From: Trinickia dabaoshanensis
Lineage (GTDB): Bacteria; Pseudomonadota; Gammaproteobacteria; Burkholderiales; Burkholderiaceae
Direction: 5' to 3'
NCBI RefSeq assembly: GCF_002879885.1
Contig: NZ_PNYA01000020.1
Span: 62,001-126,000 of the forward strand
DNA: 64,000 bases
In this document: piece by piece, positions 1 through 8,531 of the stretch
Position numbering within the stretch: position 1 is the first letter of the stretch
How the letters are laid out: each line of letters opens with the position of its first letter
Made by a program: the position numbers and the translations under genes
The notes under the pieces: generated by a model
The model's input: only the letters and a program-made list of their open reading frames with translations
Told to the model about the DNA's origin: nothing
Database searches by the model: none

Positions 1-302
1 GCGGCAAGTTGCGCTTGATGCTCTCGCCGGAAGGCGGCGACGGCGCGCTCGCCGTGCGGCAAGACGCTCGCGTCTATGCCGCGCAACTGACCGGCGACGA
101 AACCGCATCGCTGACCCTGCCGAGCGAACGGTACGCGTATGTGCACGTCGCCGAAGGCGAAGTCACGCTCAACGGGATTGCGCTTAAGGCAGGCGACGGA
201 GCCAAACTGCGCAACGAGCAAGCGTTGACATTGACGCAGGGGCGCGACGCCCACGTGCTCGTATTCGATTTGCGTGCGGGCGAAACGCCGCCGATGCGCT
301 AA
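1..302 (+). CDS. Pirin family protein, C-terminal part (5' end outside window)
   Basis: Open from the first base and ends at a TAA at 300-302, so only about the last 100 residues are present. The reading begins GKLRLMLSPEG and continues with a short beta-rich stretch (YVHVAEGEVTLNG, then LKAGDGAKL) that looks like the C-terminal cupin of YhaK/YhhW-type pirins, in which the second cupin lacks metal ligands. Pirins of this type are cytoplasmic and some have quercetin 2,3-dioxygenase activity; the substrate here cannot be inferred. A TTG at 9 is only an internal codon, not a start. A hairpin about 55 bp downstream probably ends the transcript. Confidence 0.75.
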   Translation, partial: GKLRLMLSPEGGDGALAVRQDARVYAAQLTGDETASLTLPSERYAYVHVAEGEVTLNGIALKAGDGAKLRNEQALTLTQGRDAHVLVFDLRAGETPPMR

Positions 303-358
303 ATCGTTCAATTAGCGCAAACGCAACCGGCGGCGCGGATCCGCCGATTGCCTACCGA

Positions 359-398
359 GCCGGGCCGCGTTCTCATGGGACGCGCCCGGCTTCGTATT
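359..398 (+). terminator. Probable rho-independent terminator after the pirin gene
   Basis: A GC-rich stem (GCCGGG-C-CGCG at 359-369 with CGCGCCCGGC at 381-390, one bulged C) with an 11-base loop is followed by a T-rich tail (TTCGTATTT). It sits 57 bp after the pirin stop codon. Confidence 0.5.
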
Positions 399-1171
399 TG
401 AACGTGCCTACCGAGTCACGCGAATCGAATTCTATTTTTTCGCCACGACAACGCGGCCATCCATCGTCACGTCGGAAATGGCAGTTTAATCATGGTCGAA
501 TAGTTCGACTTTCGCGCCCGGGTAGCGTTTATCCGCCAATTTCAAGGGCGATGTTGCGCAGTAAAAACGGGCAGGGCATATTTTCGCGCAAGTAGCTCCG
601 TAGAAACCGACAACGCACCCATCGTTTCCGACCTGCCGACGTATTTCCTCGACTGGCAAAGCGCATCAACGGATAACTCGGGGCGGTAGCAGTTTCCGCG
701 GTTGTTCGCAAGCACTTAGTTCAAAGTCCCGGGAAATCCGGGATACAACCTGGTCTTGCGAAATTACCGCCATAAAAACCCGACACAGTTGATAGGGAAC
801 CGCCAATAAACTCGGATCGGGTTACATTTCGACGCAATAGTTTTTATGTGGAAATTTAAACCACTCCCTTTTATTATCGACGTCGTGGACAGATCCTCGT
901 CGGCAGCATCGAAAAACGCGCCATCAAAGAAGTATTCGATTCGCCCGGTACTAGCCGCGCGTCGCCGGTAGTTGCGTGCGCACGGAACGGTACGACCGAA
1001 CCGAACCGCGTAGAACGAGGCCCCGGACGGAACGATCCTTAAAAACCATTTAGCATCGATGAAAGCCCGTGCACGAAAATAAACAAAAAAAATTAATCAA
1101 AACTCGCAAATTAGCCTTAAGAGTTAGTTATCGAAGGAAATCACGCGCATAAGGAAACCAAGGAGCCAGCC
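399..1171. other. AT-rich stretch without a convincing gene
   Basis: About 770 bp between the pirin terminator and the GlxA-type regulator. Base composition is clearly more AT-rich than the surrounding genes, most of all at 1076-1130 (runs of A, AAATTAATC). Short open frames exist but have no ribosome-binding site, no recognisable family and atypical codons. The last part must hold the promoter and leader of the regulator at 1172. The rest may be a decayed gene or acquired DNA. Confidence 0.5.
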
Positions 1172-2191
1172 ATGATGATGGAAAAAATTGAAAAAAATTG
1201 CGGCATACGCCAACACGTCGGGCCGACGGGCGTAAACGGGGATGACACCAACCCACGCTGCAAGCAAATTGGGCTACTACTGTTCAAAGGCTTCTCTTTC
1301 ATGACGGCCGGTATGGTCGCGGAAGTCTTCGACGTTGCAAACGAGTTGGGCGGGACCGGGGGCGAAAAGTCGAATCTCTATAGTGTCCGCTTGCTTTCCA
1401 TCGACGGCGGCGACGTCGTCTGTTCGTCGTCCGCGCGTGTCTCGACCGATCGGTTGGAAGCGCGTCATTTGGGCGATTTGCATAATGTGATTATCGTCGG
1501 CGACGCAGGCGCCGCCTTGGCCGCACGCGATAATCCTTTCGTCCGTTGGTTACGCGTGATTTACCAAAGAACGGACCGGATCGAACCGATCGTCAGTCAG
1601 GCCGCGTTGGCTTCGATCGACGCTCATCGTCAGCGCAAATTCGGCGGCGCCGACAGTTGGAACGCCGTGCTCGAGCCGCGCGGGACGTCCGGGTACGTGC
1701 CGAGCGCCAGCGACGACCAGCACCGGTTGCTGTGCCTCGCCCTGTTTCAAGTCAAGCGCGACCTGGGCCTCGACGTCGCCATGAAGATCGCCGAGCGTTT
1801 GATGCCGGGCACGAGCCGCGTATTGCTGCCGAAGCTGAGCCGCACCAGCCACCGGAGCACGAGCGAGCAAGTGCGCGAATCGGCTCGATGGCTGCTCGCC
1901 AATTGCGAACAAGACATCACGATCGTTGACGCGGCAAGCGTCGCGGCCATGAGTCAACGCAATTACCTGCGACATTTCAAACGCGAAATGGGCACCACGC
2001 CGTCGGAATTCCTATTGCAGGCACGCCTTGAATTGACGCGGCGTCTGCTTGTCGAGACCAAGTTGCCGGTCGACGTGATCGCGCGCCATAGCGGCATGCG
2101 CAACGGCGACAATTTAGCCAAGATGTTCCGCAAGCGGCTGACCGTGTCTCCGACTGAATACCGTCTTCGCAATGCAAGGGCAACCGTCTAA
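1172..2191 (+). CDS. GlxA-family AraC-type transcriptional regulator
   Basis: 339 residues. After a 30-residue leader, IGLLLFKGFSFMTAGMVAEV opens a DJ-1/PfpI-like (class I amidotransferase-like) domain to about residue 200, and an AraC double helix-turn-helix fills about 225-335 (ITIVDAASVAAMSQRNYLRHF and later LPVDVIARHSGMRNGDNLAKMF). Proteins with this architecture are cytoplasmic DNA-binding regulators, and the PfpI-like half is normally a non-catalytic sensor. AGGAG at 1161-1165 sits 6 bases before the first of three consecutive ATG codons (1172, 1175, 1178), so the exact start is ambiguous by two residues. The gene is convergent with the glycosyltransferase at 2250. Its target genes are unknown. 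Confidence 0.85.
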   Translation: MMMEKIEKNCGIRQHVGPTGVNGDDTNPRCKQIGLLLFKGFSFMTAGMVAEVFDVANELGGTGGEKSNLYSVRLLSIDGGDVVCSSSARVSTDRLEARHLGDLHNVIIVGDAGAALAARDNPFVRWLRVIYQRTDRIEPIVSQAALASIDAHRQRKFGGADSWNAVLEPRGTSGYVPSASDDQHRLLCLALFQVKRDLGLDVAMKIAERLMPGTSRVLLPKLSRTSHRSTSEQVRESARWLLANCEQDITIVDAASVAAMSQRNYLRHFKREMGTTPSEFLLQARLELTRRLLVETKLPVDVIARHSGMRNGDNLAKMFRKRLTVSPTEYRLRNARATV

Positions 2192-2249
2192 CGCCTGCTG
2201 ACCGGCGCGCCGCCATTCGGCGCGCGTCGAACTGCGGACCAACGCCAGG

Positions 2250-3452
2250 TCAACCGCTCGTCAGTGTGGTCTGCACGATTTTCTTGAAATGATTGACCGT
2301 ATCGCCCGCGACCGCGTCCGCGCCGTTCCAATGGGAAACCGCGCGGCGCGCGGCGCCGTGCGTGAACGCCTCGTCGAGCGCGGCATTGACCGATCGAGCC
2401 GATAGATTACGCAGTAAAGGACCGAGCCCGTCGCGTTTCGTCACCCATCCGATCAAGCCCGAATCCGTGGCGATCACCGTCTTGCCGTATCGATGTGCCT
2501 GCGCGAGCGCACCGCTCATGCCGTAATGCCGCTTGTAGCCAACCCAGACGGCGTCGCATGCGCAAAACAAATCCGCCTCCCGCTCCGGCGAAATGAATTG
2601 GTCGAAGACGATGACGCGGCTAAACAGAGCGCCGCCGATGGAATCGATGAAGGCGCGCACGTCTTTCGTCTGCTCGCCGGCGATGAGCACGAGCGGATGC
2701 TCGTCCCGCCGCATGCACGCGTATAAAAGTTCCTTGATGCCTTTCGAGTCCGAAATAGTCCCGTACACGAGAATGCAACGTTCGTTGCCTATTCCCAAGC
2801 GCTCTCTCGCCTCGTGCTGTTCGACATGATCGGCGTCGGGATGCGGGCCTTCCAGAAAGTGCACGGGAGGACATGGGCCGCTTGTCGCGAACTTCGTATG
2901 CCAGACGGGCAACGTGGGGTCGATGGTCAGCACGGCCGATAAATTTCCGCCACGCAACGCGCGATAAAAGAGCCGTTTATAGATCGGTTGCGTCAGCGGG
3001 CGGCGTGGCGCTTGCACGCCCATATCGCGCAAGTGAAACGACTGACGCATGGCGATGCACATCCAACGCGTCGAGCCGAACGGCGAGCCGAGGATGCCGA
3101 CCGCGTTCAAGATGTCGTCGCCGTCGGGCACGACCACGAGATCGACCCCACCCGTCCGAACGACGTGGCGGTACACGGATGCGAAAGCGGCATAAAAGCC
3201 GAAGCCGATATTCGCGGCATTGAGCCATGCCGAGTCGCGGGCCAGGCGACGGTCTCGCCTCCGATCGACCACGACGCTCACCGCGGCACGGGACACTTGA
3301 TACGCTAAAACGAGCGGATGGTCGCGATGGCGCGGCTGCGTCCATAACATGCACTCGTAGCCCGCTTCCACCAGGGCTTCGATGGTCCATTGGACATATC
3401 GCCAACGATAGCCGGACAGATCCGGCTCGATAACGAGCGCACGCGGTTTCAT
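2250..3452 (-). CDS. Glycosyltransferase, GT4-like (GT-B fold)
   Basis: 400 residues from ATG 3452; an in-frame TTG 12 bases upstream is possible but less likely. The N-terminus (RALVIEPDLSGYRWRYVQW) looks like the acceptor domain of a GT-B enzyme. The C-terminal half has the donor-domain pattern of group 1 transferases: ILVYGTISDSKGIKELL (start of the second Rossmann unit), LVLIAGEQ, a Phe-Asp-containing turn, and a region ending in ALAQAHRYGKTVIATDSG, which resembles the nucleotide-sugar site although the usual EX7E motif is not clear. It would transfer a sugar to an unknown surface polymer or lipid. It stands alone, converging on the GlxA-type regulator, without neighbouring polysaccharide genes in the window. 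Confidence 0.72.
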   Translation of the reverse strand: MKPRALVIEPDLSGYRWRYVQWTIEALVEAGYECMLWTQPRHRDHPLVLAYQVSRAAVSVVVDRRRDRRLARDSAWLNAANIGFGFYAAFASVYRHVVRTGGVDLVVVPDGDDILNAVGILGSPFGSTRWMCIAMRQSFHLRDMGVQAPRRPLTQPIYKRLFYRALRGGNLSAVLTIDPTLPVWHTKFATSGPCPPVHFLEGPHPDADHVEQHEARERLGIGNERCILVYGTISDSKGIKELLYACMRRDEHPLVLIAGEQTKDVRAFIDSIGGALFSRVIVFDQFISPEREADLFCACDAVWVGYKRHYGMSGALAQAHRYGKTVIATDSGLIGWVTKRDGLGPLLRNLSARSVNAALDEAFTHGAARRAVSHWNGADAVAGDTVNHFKKIVQTTLTSG

Positions 3453-3711
3453 GGAGCCGGCCAACTCATTGCTGCGGCAATTAGTAAATATGGAATGCGC
3501 ATAGTTTGGCGAATGGGAAGGCGTTGCGCGCCGATAGGGTTATTCGTCGAGAATATGCCTCGTTGCTGCATGTGTGACAACGATGGCGGACAAAATGACC
3601 GAAAACACCTAACCACCCACCCGCGCCGCCCCGGCGGACAACGCTCGGCGGCCAACCGCCACACCCGCGCAATAACGGCTGCGAGCCGCCTGCAATGGGA
3701 ATTGCGCCGGC

Positions 3712-4377
3712 TCAGGACCCCAACAATCCCGCCGCGATATTAACGCACAAGCCAAGTACCGCGGCATTGAAGAAAAAAGACAAAATCGACTGCGCCAACG
3801 CAGTCCGTCTTGCGCGCCGCGAGCAGACAGACACGTCGGACGTCTGTGATGCCACCGCGATCGTAAATGCGAAATACATAAAATCCCAATAGTCCAGCGG
3901 CTCCTGCGGATCGGGAAACTTGAGCGACGCTTCGCCCTCGCCCGCCTGATGGTAATAGCGCGCATATTCCAGCGTAAACACGGTCGGAATCAGCAGCCAG
4001 CCTCCGATCATCGTGACGGCGGTCAGTGCATAGTTCAGGCTCGCCAGCTTCGGACCTAGCCCCTTGGCCGCGGATAATTCGACGACGATCGCGACCAAAC
4101 TCGCGATCGCCGCGGCCGTGATGATCGCGAGCACCGTGGTCGCGCCCTCGTCCTCACGCTCCGCCACCCGCTGCACGTCTTCGGGGCTCGCCCGCACCAT
4201 ACGAATCCAGATCAGGACGAGGTACGACCACATGCCGACGTCCCATGCGAAGAGCGCGCGCTGAATCGGCCGGAAATGCCACGGCTCCAGAAAGAAGGCG
4301 ATCAGGCCGATCGCGACGCCGATAAAGATGCGCGGGCGATTACTCAAGAAGCGAACGATACGTGCGGATGCGTCCAT
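3712..4377 (-). CDS. DUF1345 family inner-membrane protein
   Basis: 221 residues with about five hydrophobic segments (IFIGVAIGLIAFFLEP, ALFAWDVGMWSYLVLIW, a long segment near 85-105, one near 125-145, and a C-terminal FFFNAAVLGLCVNIAAGLL). The pattern WDFMYFAFTIAVASQTSDV followed by SRRARR and a hydrophobic C-terminus is typical of DUF1345 proteins. Their function is not established. The start is ATG 4377. The gene is divergent from the nuclease gene at 4560, and the 180-bp space between them must hold both promoters. Confidence 0.85.
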   Translation of the reverse strand: MDASARIVRFLSNRPRIFIGVAIGLIAFFLEPWHFRPIQRALFAWDVGMWSYLVLIWIRMVRASPEDVQRVAEREDEGATTVLAIITAAAIASLVAIVVELSAAKGLGPKLASLNYALTAVTMIGGWLLIPTVFTLEYARYYHQAGEGEASLKFPDPQEPLDYWDFMYFAFTIAVASQTSDVSVCSRRARRTALAQSILSFFFNAAVLGLCVNIAAGLLGS

Positions 4378-4559
4378 AAAACCCCGGTGACTTGGATCGA
4401 AGAGGTGCCGCCATACCCTCGGCGGAGCGCGGACGCTATTATCGCCGCGGCGAACGCCCTCGTAGCGGCGCTATCGCGCCGGTACGGCGTTGCCGAGAAC
4501 GCCCCGGCCGAATTTGCTATCATCCCTGTACGTTTATACAGCCCTTTTTTAGAGCCGTC

Positions 4560-6239
4560 GTGTCGTCCCCCGCCCCCTCGCCGTACTACCTGCTGAACTT
4601 CGAGCGCGCGTTGGCGTGGGTCGGCGAGCGCTATGACGGCTTGCTCGACACGCAAGAGCGCGAATTTCTCGACGCTTTTCCCCGTCTACCGCAACCGGCC
4701 CGCGCGCTGCTCGTCCGAATGCTGATGCGCCGCGGTCCGCTTTTCCGCGCCAGCCGGCTCGTCTATGAGGAAATCGGCTGCCCGCTCGCGGCGGCGGCTC
4801 CGCTGGCGGCACTCGGGTGGATCGATGCGGATTGCGCCGTGACGATCGACGAATTGTTCGCCGTGGCGACGCTCCCCGAGTTGTCGCGCATCTTAGCGCC
4901 CGAGGGCGGCCCGAAATACGCGCGCAAGGCAGCATGGCTCGAGGCGATTCGCCCTCGATACCCGGCGCCCCGGCGTTACGGCGAGTGGGCCGCCGGTGTG
5001 GCCGATCAGGTGATACGCACGGGTATCGATCCGCTTTGCGAGCGCTTGCGCCTGATGTTTTTCGGCAACCTTCATCAAGATTGGTCGGAGTTCGTGCTCG
5101 CCGATCTCGGCGTCTATCAATACGAGTCCGTGCCGTTCCCGCACTCGGCGCGCGCCTTTCGCACGCGGGCCGATATCGATGCCTATCTGTCGTTGCATAC
5201 GTGCCGCGCGACGCTCGAAACGCTTGCCGATGCGCAGGGCATCGCCGCCCTCTTGGCTGACGCTTCGGCGATCGGCATCGATAACCCGTGGCTCGAAACG
5301 CGCCGCGCGAAGTTTTTTTTCCGCGCCGGCAACCATGCGGAGCGTCTGGGTCTTTGGCAAGCGGCGCATGACGCGTATACCCGGAGCACGTGGCCCGGTG
5401 CGAGACACCGGACCATCCGAGTGCTGGAGCGCGACGGCCAAACCGAACGCGCCCACGCGTTGGCGTTGCATGCGCTGCGCGAACCCGAAAGCGAAGCGGA
5501 AACGCAGCGCGTCGAGCGGATGATGCCGAGGCTGAGCAAAGCGGTAGGACAGCCGGGGAAGGCAGCGCGCAAAGATCATGCGATCGAACGCGAAACACTC
5601 GTCTTGCCCCACCCCGAGGCGCCATTCGCCGTGGAGTACGTCGCGCGCGACCATCTCGGGACCGATACGGCCCCTGTCTTTTACGTCGAAAACGGTCTCA
5701 TCAACTCACTCTTCGGCCTGTTGTGTTGGGAAGCCATATTCGCTCCCGTGCCCGGCGCGTTCTTTCACCCGTTTCAGCGCGGCCCGGCCGACTTGCACGC
5801 GCCCGATTTTCAAGCGAAGCGCGCCGAGATATTCGCCGGTTGCCTGGCGCAGTTGGAGAGCGGCGCCTACCGCTCGACGATACTGCGCAACTACGCGGAT
5901 AAGAACGGCCTGCAATCGCCTTTCGTGTTTTGGGCGATGCTGACGCCGGAACTCCTGTCACTCGCGCTCGATTGCTTGCCGGCCGCGCACATGACGCTGT
6001 GGTTTTCGCGCCTGCTCGCCGATATCCGCGAAAACCGCTCGGGCCTGCCCGATCTCGTGCGGTTTTGGCCGGCGGACAGACGTTACGAACTCATCGAGAT
6101 CAAGGGCCCCGGCGACAAACTGCAAGACAACCAAACACGCTGGCTGCGCTATTGCGTGAGCCATGGCATACCGGTCCGCGTAATCGACGTTCGCTGGGAG
6201 CAAGCGCCCGGCGAGCATGCCGAGCAGGTCGCGGCATGA
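4560..6239 (+). CDS. FAN1-like nuclease with C-terminal VRR-NUC domain
   Basis: 559 residues from GTG 4560; the open frame extends further upstream but family similarity begins at SPYYLLNFERALAWVGERY. The C-terminus has the VRR-NUC (PD-(D/E)xK) site: PDL at about 497-499, EIKGPGD at 513-519 and a downstream Gln, giving catalytic D498, E513 and K515. Preceding it are a winged-helix-like segment with LVRMLMRRGPLFR and a helical TPR-like middle. Eukaryotic and bacterial FAN1 proteins cut 5' flaps and help unhook interstrand crosslinks. The stop codon overlaps the start of the helicase gene (ATGA at 6236), so both are translated together and probably work in one repair pathway. Confidence 0.88.
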   Translation: MSSPAPSPYYLLNFERALAWVGERYDGLLDTQEREFLDAFPRLPQPARALLVRMLMRRGPLFRASRLVYEEIGCPLAAAAPLAALGWIDADCAVTIDELFAVATLPELSRILAPEGGPKYARKAAWLEAIRPRYPAPRRYGEWAAGVADQVIRTGIDPLCERLRLMFFGNLHQDWSEFVLADLGVYQYESVPFPHSARAFRTRADIDAYLSLHTCRATLETLADAQGIAALLADASAIGIDNPWLETRRAKFFFRAGNHAERLGLWQAAHDAYTRSTWPGARHRTIRVLERDGQTERAHALALHALREPESEAETQRVERMMPRLSKAVGQPGKAARKDHAIERETLVLPHPEAPFAVEYVARDHLGTDTAPVFYVENGLINSLFGLLCWEAIFAPVPGAFFHPFQRGPADLHAPDFQAKRAEIFAGCLAQLESGAYRSTILRNYADKNGLQSPFVFWAMLTPELLSLALDCLPAAHMTLWFSRLLADIRENRSGLPDLVRFWPADRRYELIEIKGPGDKLQDNQTRWLRYCVSHGIPVRVIDVRWEQAPGEHAEQVAA

Positions 6240-8500
6240 GCTACGTCGTCGCCGTGCGCACGTTGTGCGAATTCACCGCGAAGCGCGGCGATCTCGATCT
6301 GCGCTTTACTCCGTCTCCCACGTCGCTCGAGGGCATCGAAGGCCATGCCGTGGTCACCGCCCGGCGCGATGCCCGGTACGAAGCGGAAGTGACGCTTGCG
6401 GGCACCTACGGCGAGCTGACCGTTCGCGGCCGCGCCGACGGTTACGACCCGGCGCTCAATCGCCTGGAAGAAATCAAGACCTATCGCGGGCAACTCGAGT
6501 CGATGCCGGAAAACCATCGCGCGCTGCATTGGGCGCAGGCGCTCGTCTATGGCCATTTGCTGTGTCAAACGCGCGGCCTCGAGCGGTTGACCGTCGCGCT
6601 GGTGTATTTCGACATCGGCTCGCGCAAGGAGACCGTGCTCACGCAAACCCACGACGCTGCCGCATTGCGCAGCTTGTTCGAGGCGCAATGCGAGCGCTTT
6701 CTTTCTTGGGCGACACGCGAAAGCGCGCATCGCGCCGCGCGCGACGCCGCGCTCGGGCACTTGCAGTTTCCGCACGGCGCGTTTCGAAGCGGGCAGCGCG
6801 AACTCGCCGTGGCGGTGTTCCGCGCGGCTAGAGACGGGCGCGCCCTCATGGCCCAAGCTCCGACCGGCATCGGCAAAACCCTGGCCACGCTGTTTCCCGC
6901 GCTCAAAGCGTGCGCACAGGGACACGTCGACCGCGTGTTCTTTCTGACGGCGAAGACACCGGGACGCGCCCTGGCGCTCGACGCCATCGACACCCTCCAT
7001 GCGGGCGGGCACGACTTGCCGCTGCGCACGCTGGAACTCGTAGCCCGCGACAAGGCATGCGAACACCCGGACAAGTCATGCCACGGCGAGTCGTGCCCGC
7101 TGGCGCGCGGCTTTTACGACCGCCTACCGGCCGCTCGCGAACACGCGCTTTCGAGCCGTCGCCTCGATCGCGACACCGTGAAGCAGGCCGCGCTCGCGCA
7201 CGACGTTTGCCCTTATTACTTGGCGCAAGAACTGACGCGCTGGTGCGATATCGTCGTCGGCGACTACAACTACTACTACGACAGCAGCGCCTTGCTTTAC
7301 GCGCTCACGCGGATCAACCAATGGCGCGTCGCCGTGCTCGTCGACGAGGCCCACAACATGCTCGAACGGGGCCGCAAGATGTATTCGGCCGAGATCGAGC
7401 AACCCGCGTTCAAGGCCGCGGGTAAGATCGCGCCCGCCGTGCTGAAGAAAGCCTTGCAACGGTTGCAGCGCGAGTGGAACGTGCTGAACCGCGCGCAGAC
7501 GAACCGGTACCAGGCATATGGCGAAGTGCCGGCACGCCTCGTCGGCGCCGCGCAAAATTTGATCGGCGCCGTGACCGATCATCTCGCCGACGCGCCGCTT
7601 TCGCTCGACGACGCCTTGCTGCGCGTATTTTTCGACGCGATGCATTTCGTTTCGTTGTGCGAACAATTCGGCGAGCACTCCGTGTTCGATATCCAGCTAC
7701 ATGCGCCTCGCGCGGGCGATCAGGACCGGCGTCTATCCACGCTGTGCGTGCGCAACGTCGTGCCCGCTCACTTTCTGGCGGCGAGGCATGCCGCCGCGCA
7801 TGCCACCGTCATGTTCTCGGGCACGTTCGCGCCCGAGCGCTTCTATCGCGACATGCTCGGCTTGCCCGACGACACCGCCGCCCTCGACGTGCAGGGACCG
7901 TTCCGCGCGCAGCAGCTCACCATCCGCGTGGCGGCCCATGTCTCCACGCGCTTCAAGGATCGCGAACGATCGCTGATACCGATCGTCGATCTGATGGCGA
8001 GCCAATACGCCGAACTCCCGGGTAATTACTTGGGTTTCCTAAGTAGCTTCGACTATTTACGGCGCGTGGCCGACTTGATGCAAGCGCGGCATCCGCACGT
8101 GCCGGTCTGGACGCAAGCGCCGGGCATGGGCGAGGCGGAGCGCGACGCATTTTTGGCGCGTTTTCGCGCGGCCGATCGCGGCATCGGGCTAGCGGTGCTC
8201 GGCGGTGCATTTTCCGAAGGCGTCGATCTCGTCGGCAAGCAACTGATCGGCGCGTTCGTCGCCACGCTCGGTTTGCCGCAGGTCAACGACGTCAATGAGG
8301 AAATGCGCCGCAAGATGGACGCCAAATTCGGCAGCGGGTACGACTACGCTTACTTGTATCCCGGACTGCAAAAGATCGTGCAAGCGGCGGGACGCGTGAT
8401 CCGCACCGAAACGGACGTCGGCGTGCTGCATTTGATCGACGACCGCTATCGGCGCGCCGAGGTTCGGCGGTTGTTACCGGCTTGGTGGGCGGTGCCCTAA
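6236..8500 (+). CDS. XPD/DinG-like superfamily 2 DNA helicase with N-terminal PD-(D/E)xK-like domain
   Basis: 754 residues, starting at the ATG that overlaps the nuclease stop. The first 190 residues contain an acidic Asp (GYDP) followed by LEEIKTYRG at about 76-84, the pattern of a RecB/Cas4-type nuclease core. The helicase follows: Walker A APTGIGKT near 208, a four-cysteine region (KACEHPDKSCHGESCP and VCPYYL, about 273-330) expected to bind a 4Fe-4S cluster as in XPD, DEAH at about 370, and C-terminal motifs including QAAGRVIRTETDVG. XPD-type enzymes unwind DNA 5' to 3'. Coupling to a FAN1-like nuclease suggests joint processing of flaps or crosslinks. Whether the N-terminal nuclease is active is not shown. 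Confidence 0.88.
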   Translation: MSYVVAVRTLCEFTAKRGDLDLRFTPSPTSLEGIEGHAVVTARRDARYEAEVTLAGTYGELTVRGRADGYDPALNRLEEIKTYRGQLESMPENHRALHWAQALVYGHLLCQTRGLERLTVALVYFDIGSRKETVLTQTHDAAALRSLFEAQCERFLSWATRESAHRAARDAALGHLQFPHGAFRSGQRELAVAVFRAARDGRALMAQAPTGIGKTLATLFPALKACAQGHVDRVFFLTAKTPGRALALDAIDTLHAGGHDLPLRTLELVARDKACEHPDKSCHGESCPLARGFYDRLPAAREHALSSRRLDRDTVKQAALAHDVCPYYLAQELTRWCDIVVGDYNYYYDSSALLYALTRINQWRVAVLVDEAHNMLERGRKMYSAEIEQPAFKAAGKIAPAVLKKALQRLQREWNVLNRAQTNRYQAYGEVPARLVGAAQNLIGAVTDHLADAPLSLDDALLRVFFDAMHFVSLCEQFGEHSVFDIQLHAPRAGDQDRRLSTLCVRNVVPAHFLAARHAAAHATVMFSGTFAPERFYRDMLGLPDDTAALDVQGPFRAQQLTIRVAAHVSTRFKDRERSLIPIVDLMASQYAELPGNYLGFLSSFDYLRRVADLMQARHPHVPVWTQAPGMGEAERDAFLARFRAADRGIGLAVLGGAFSEGVDLVGKQLIGAFVATLGLPQVNDVNEEMRRKMDAKFGSGYDYAYLYPGLQKIVQAAGRVIRTETDVGVLHLIDDRYRRAEVRRLLPAWWAVP

Positions 8501-8531
8501 CCGAGCCAGCGAGCCAGCCGCCACGCAGCGG

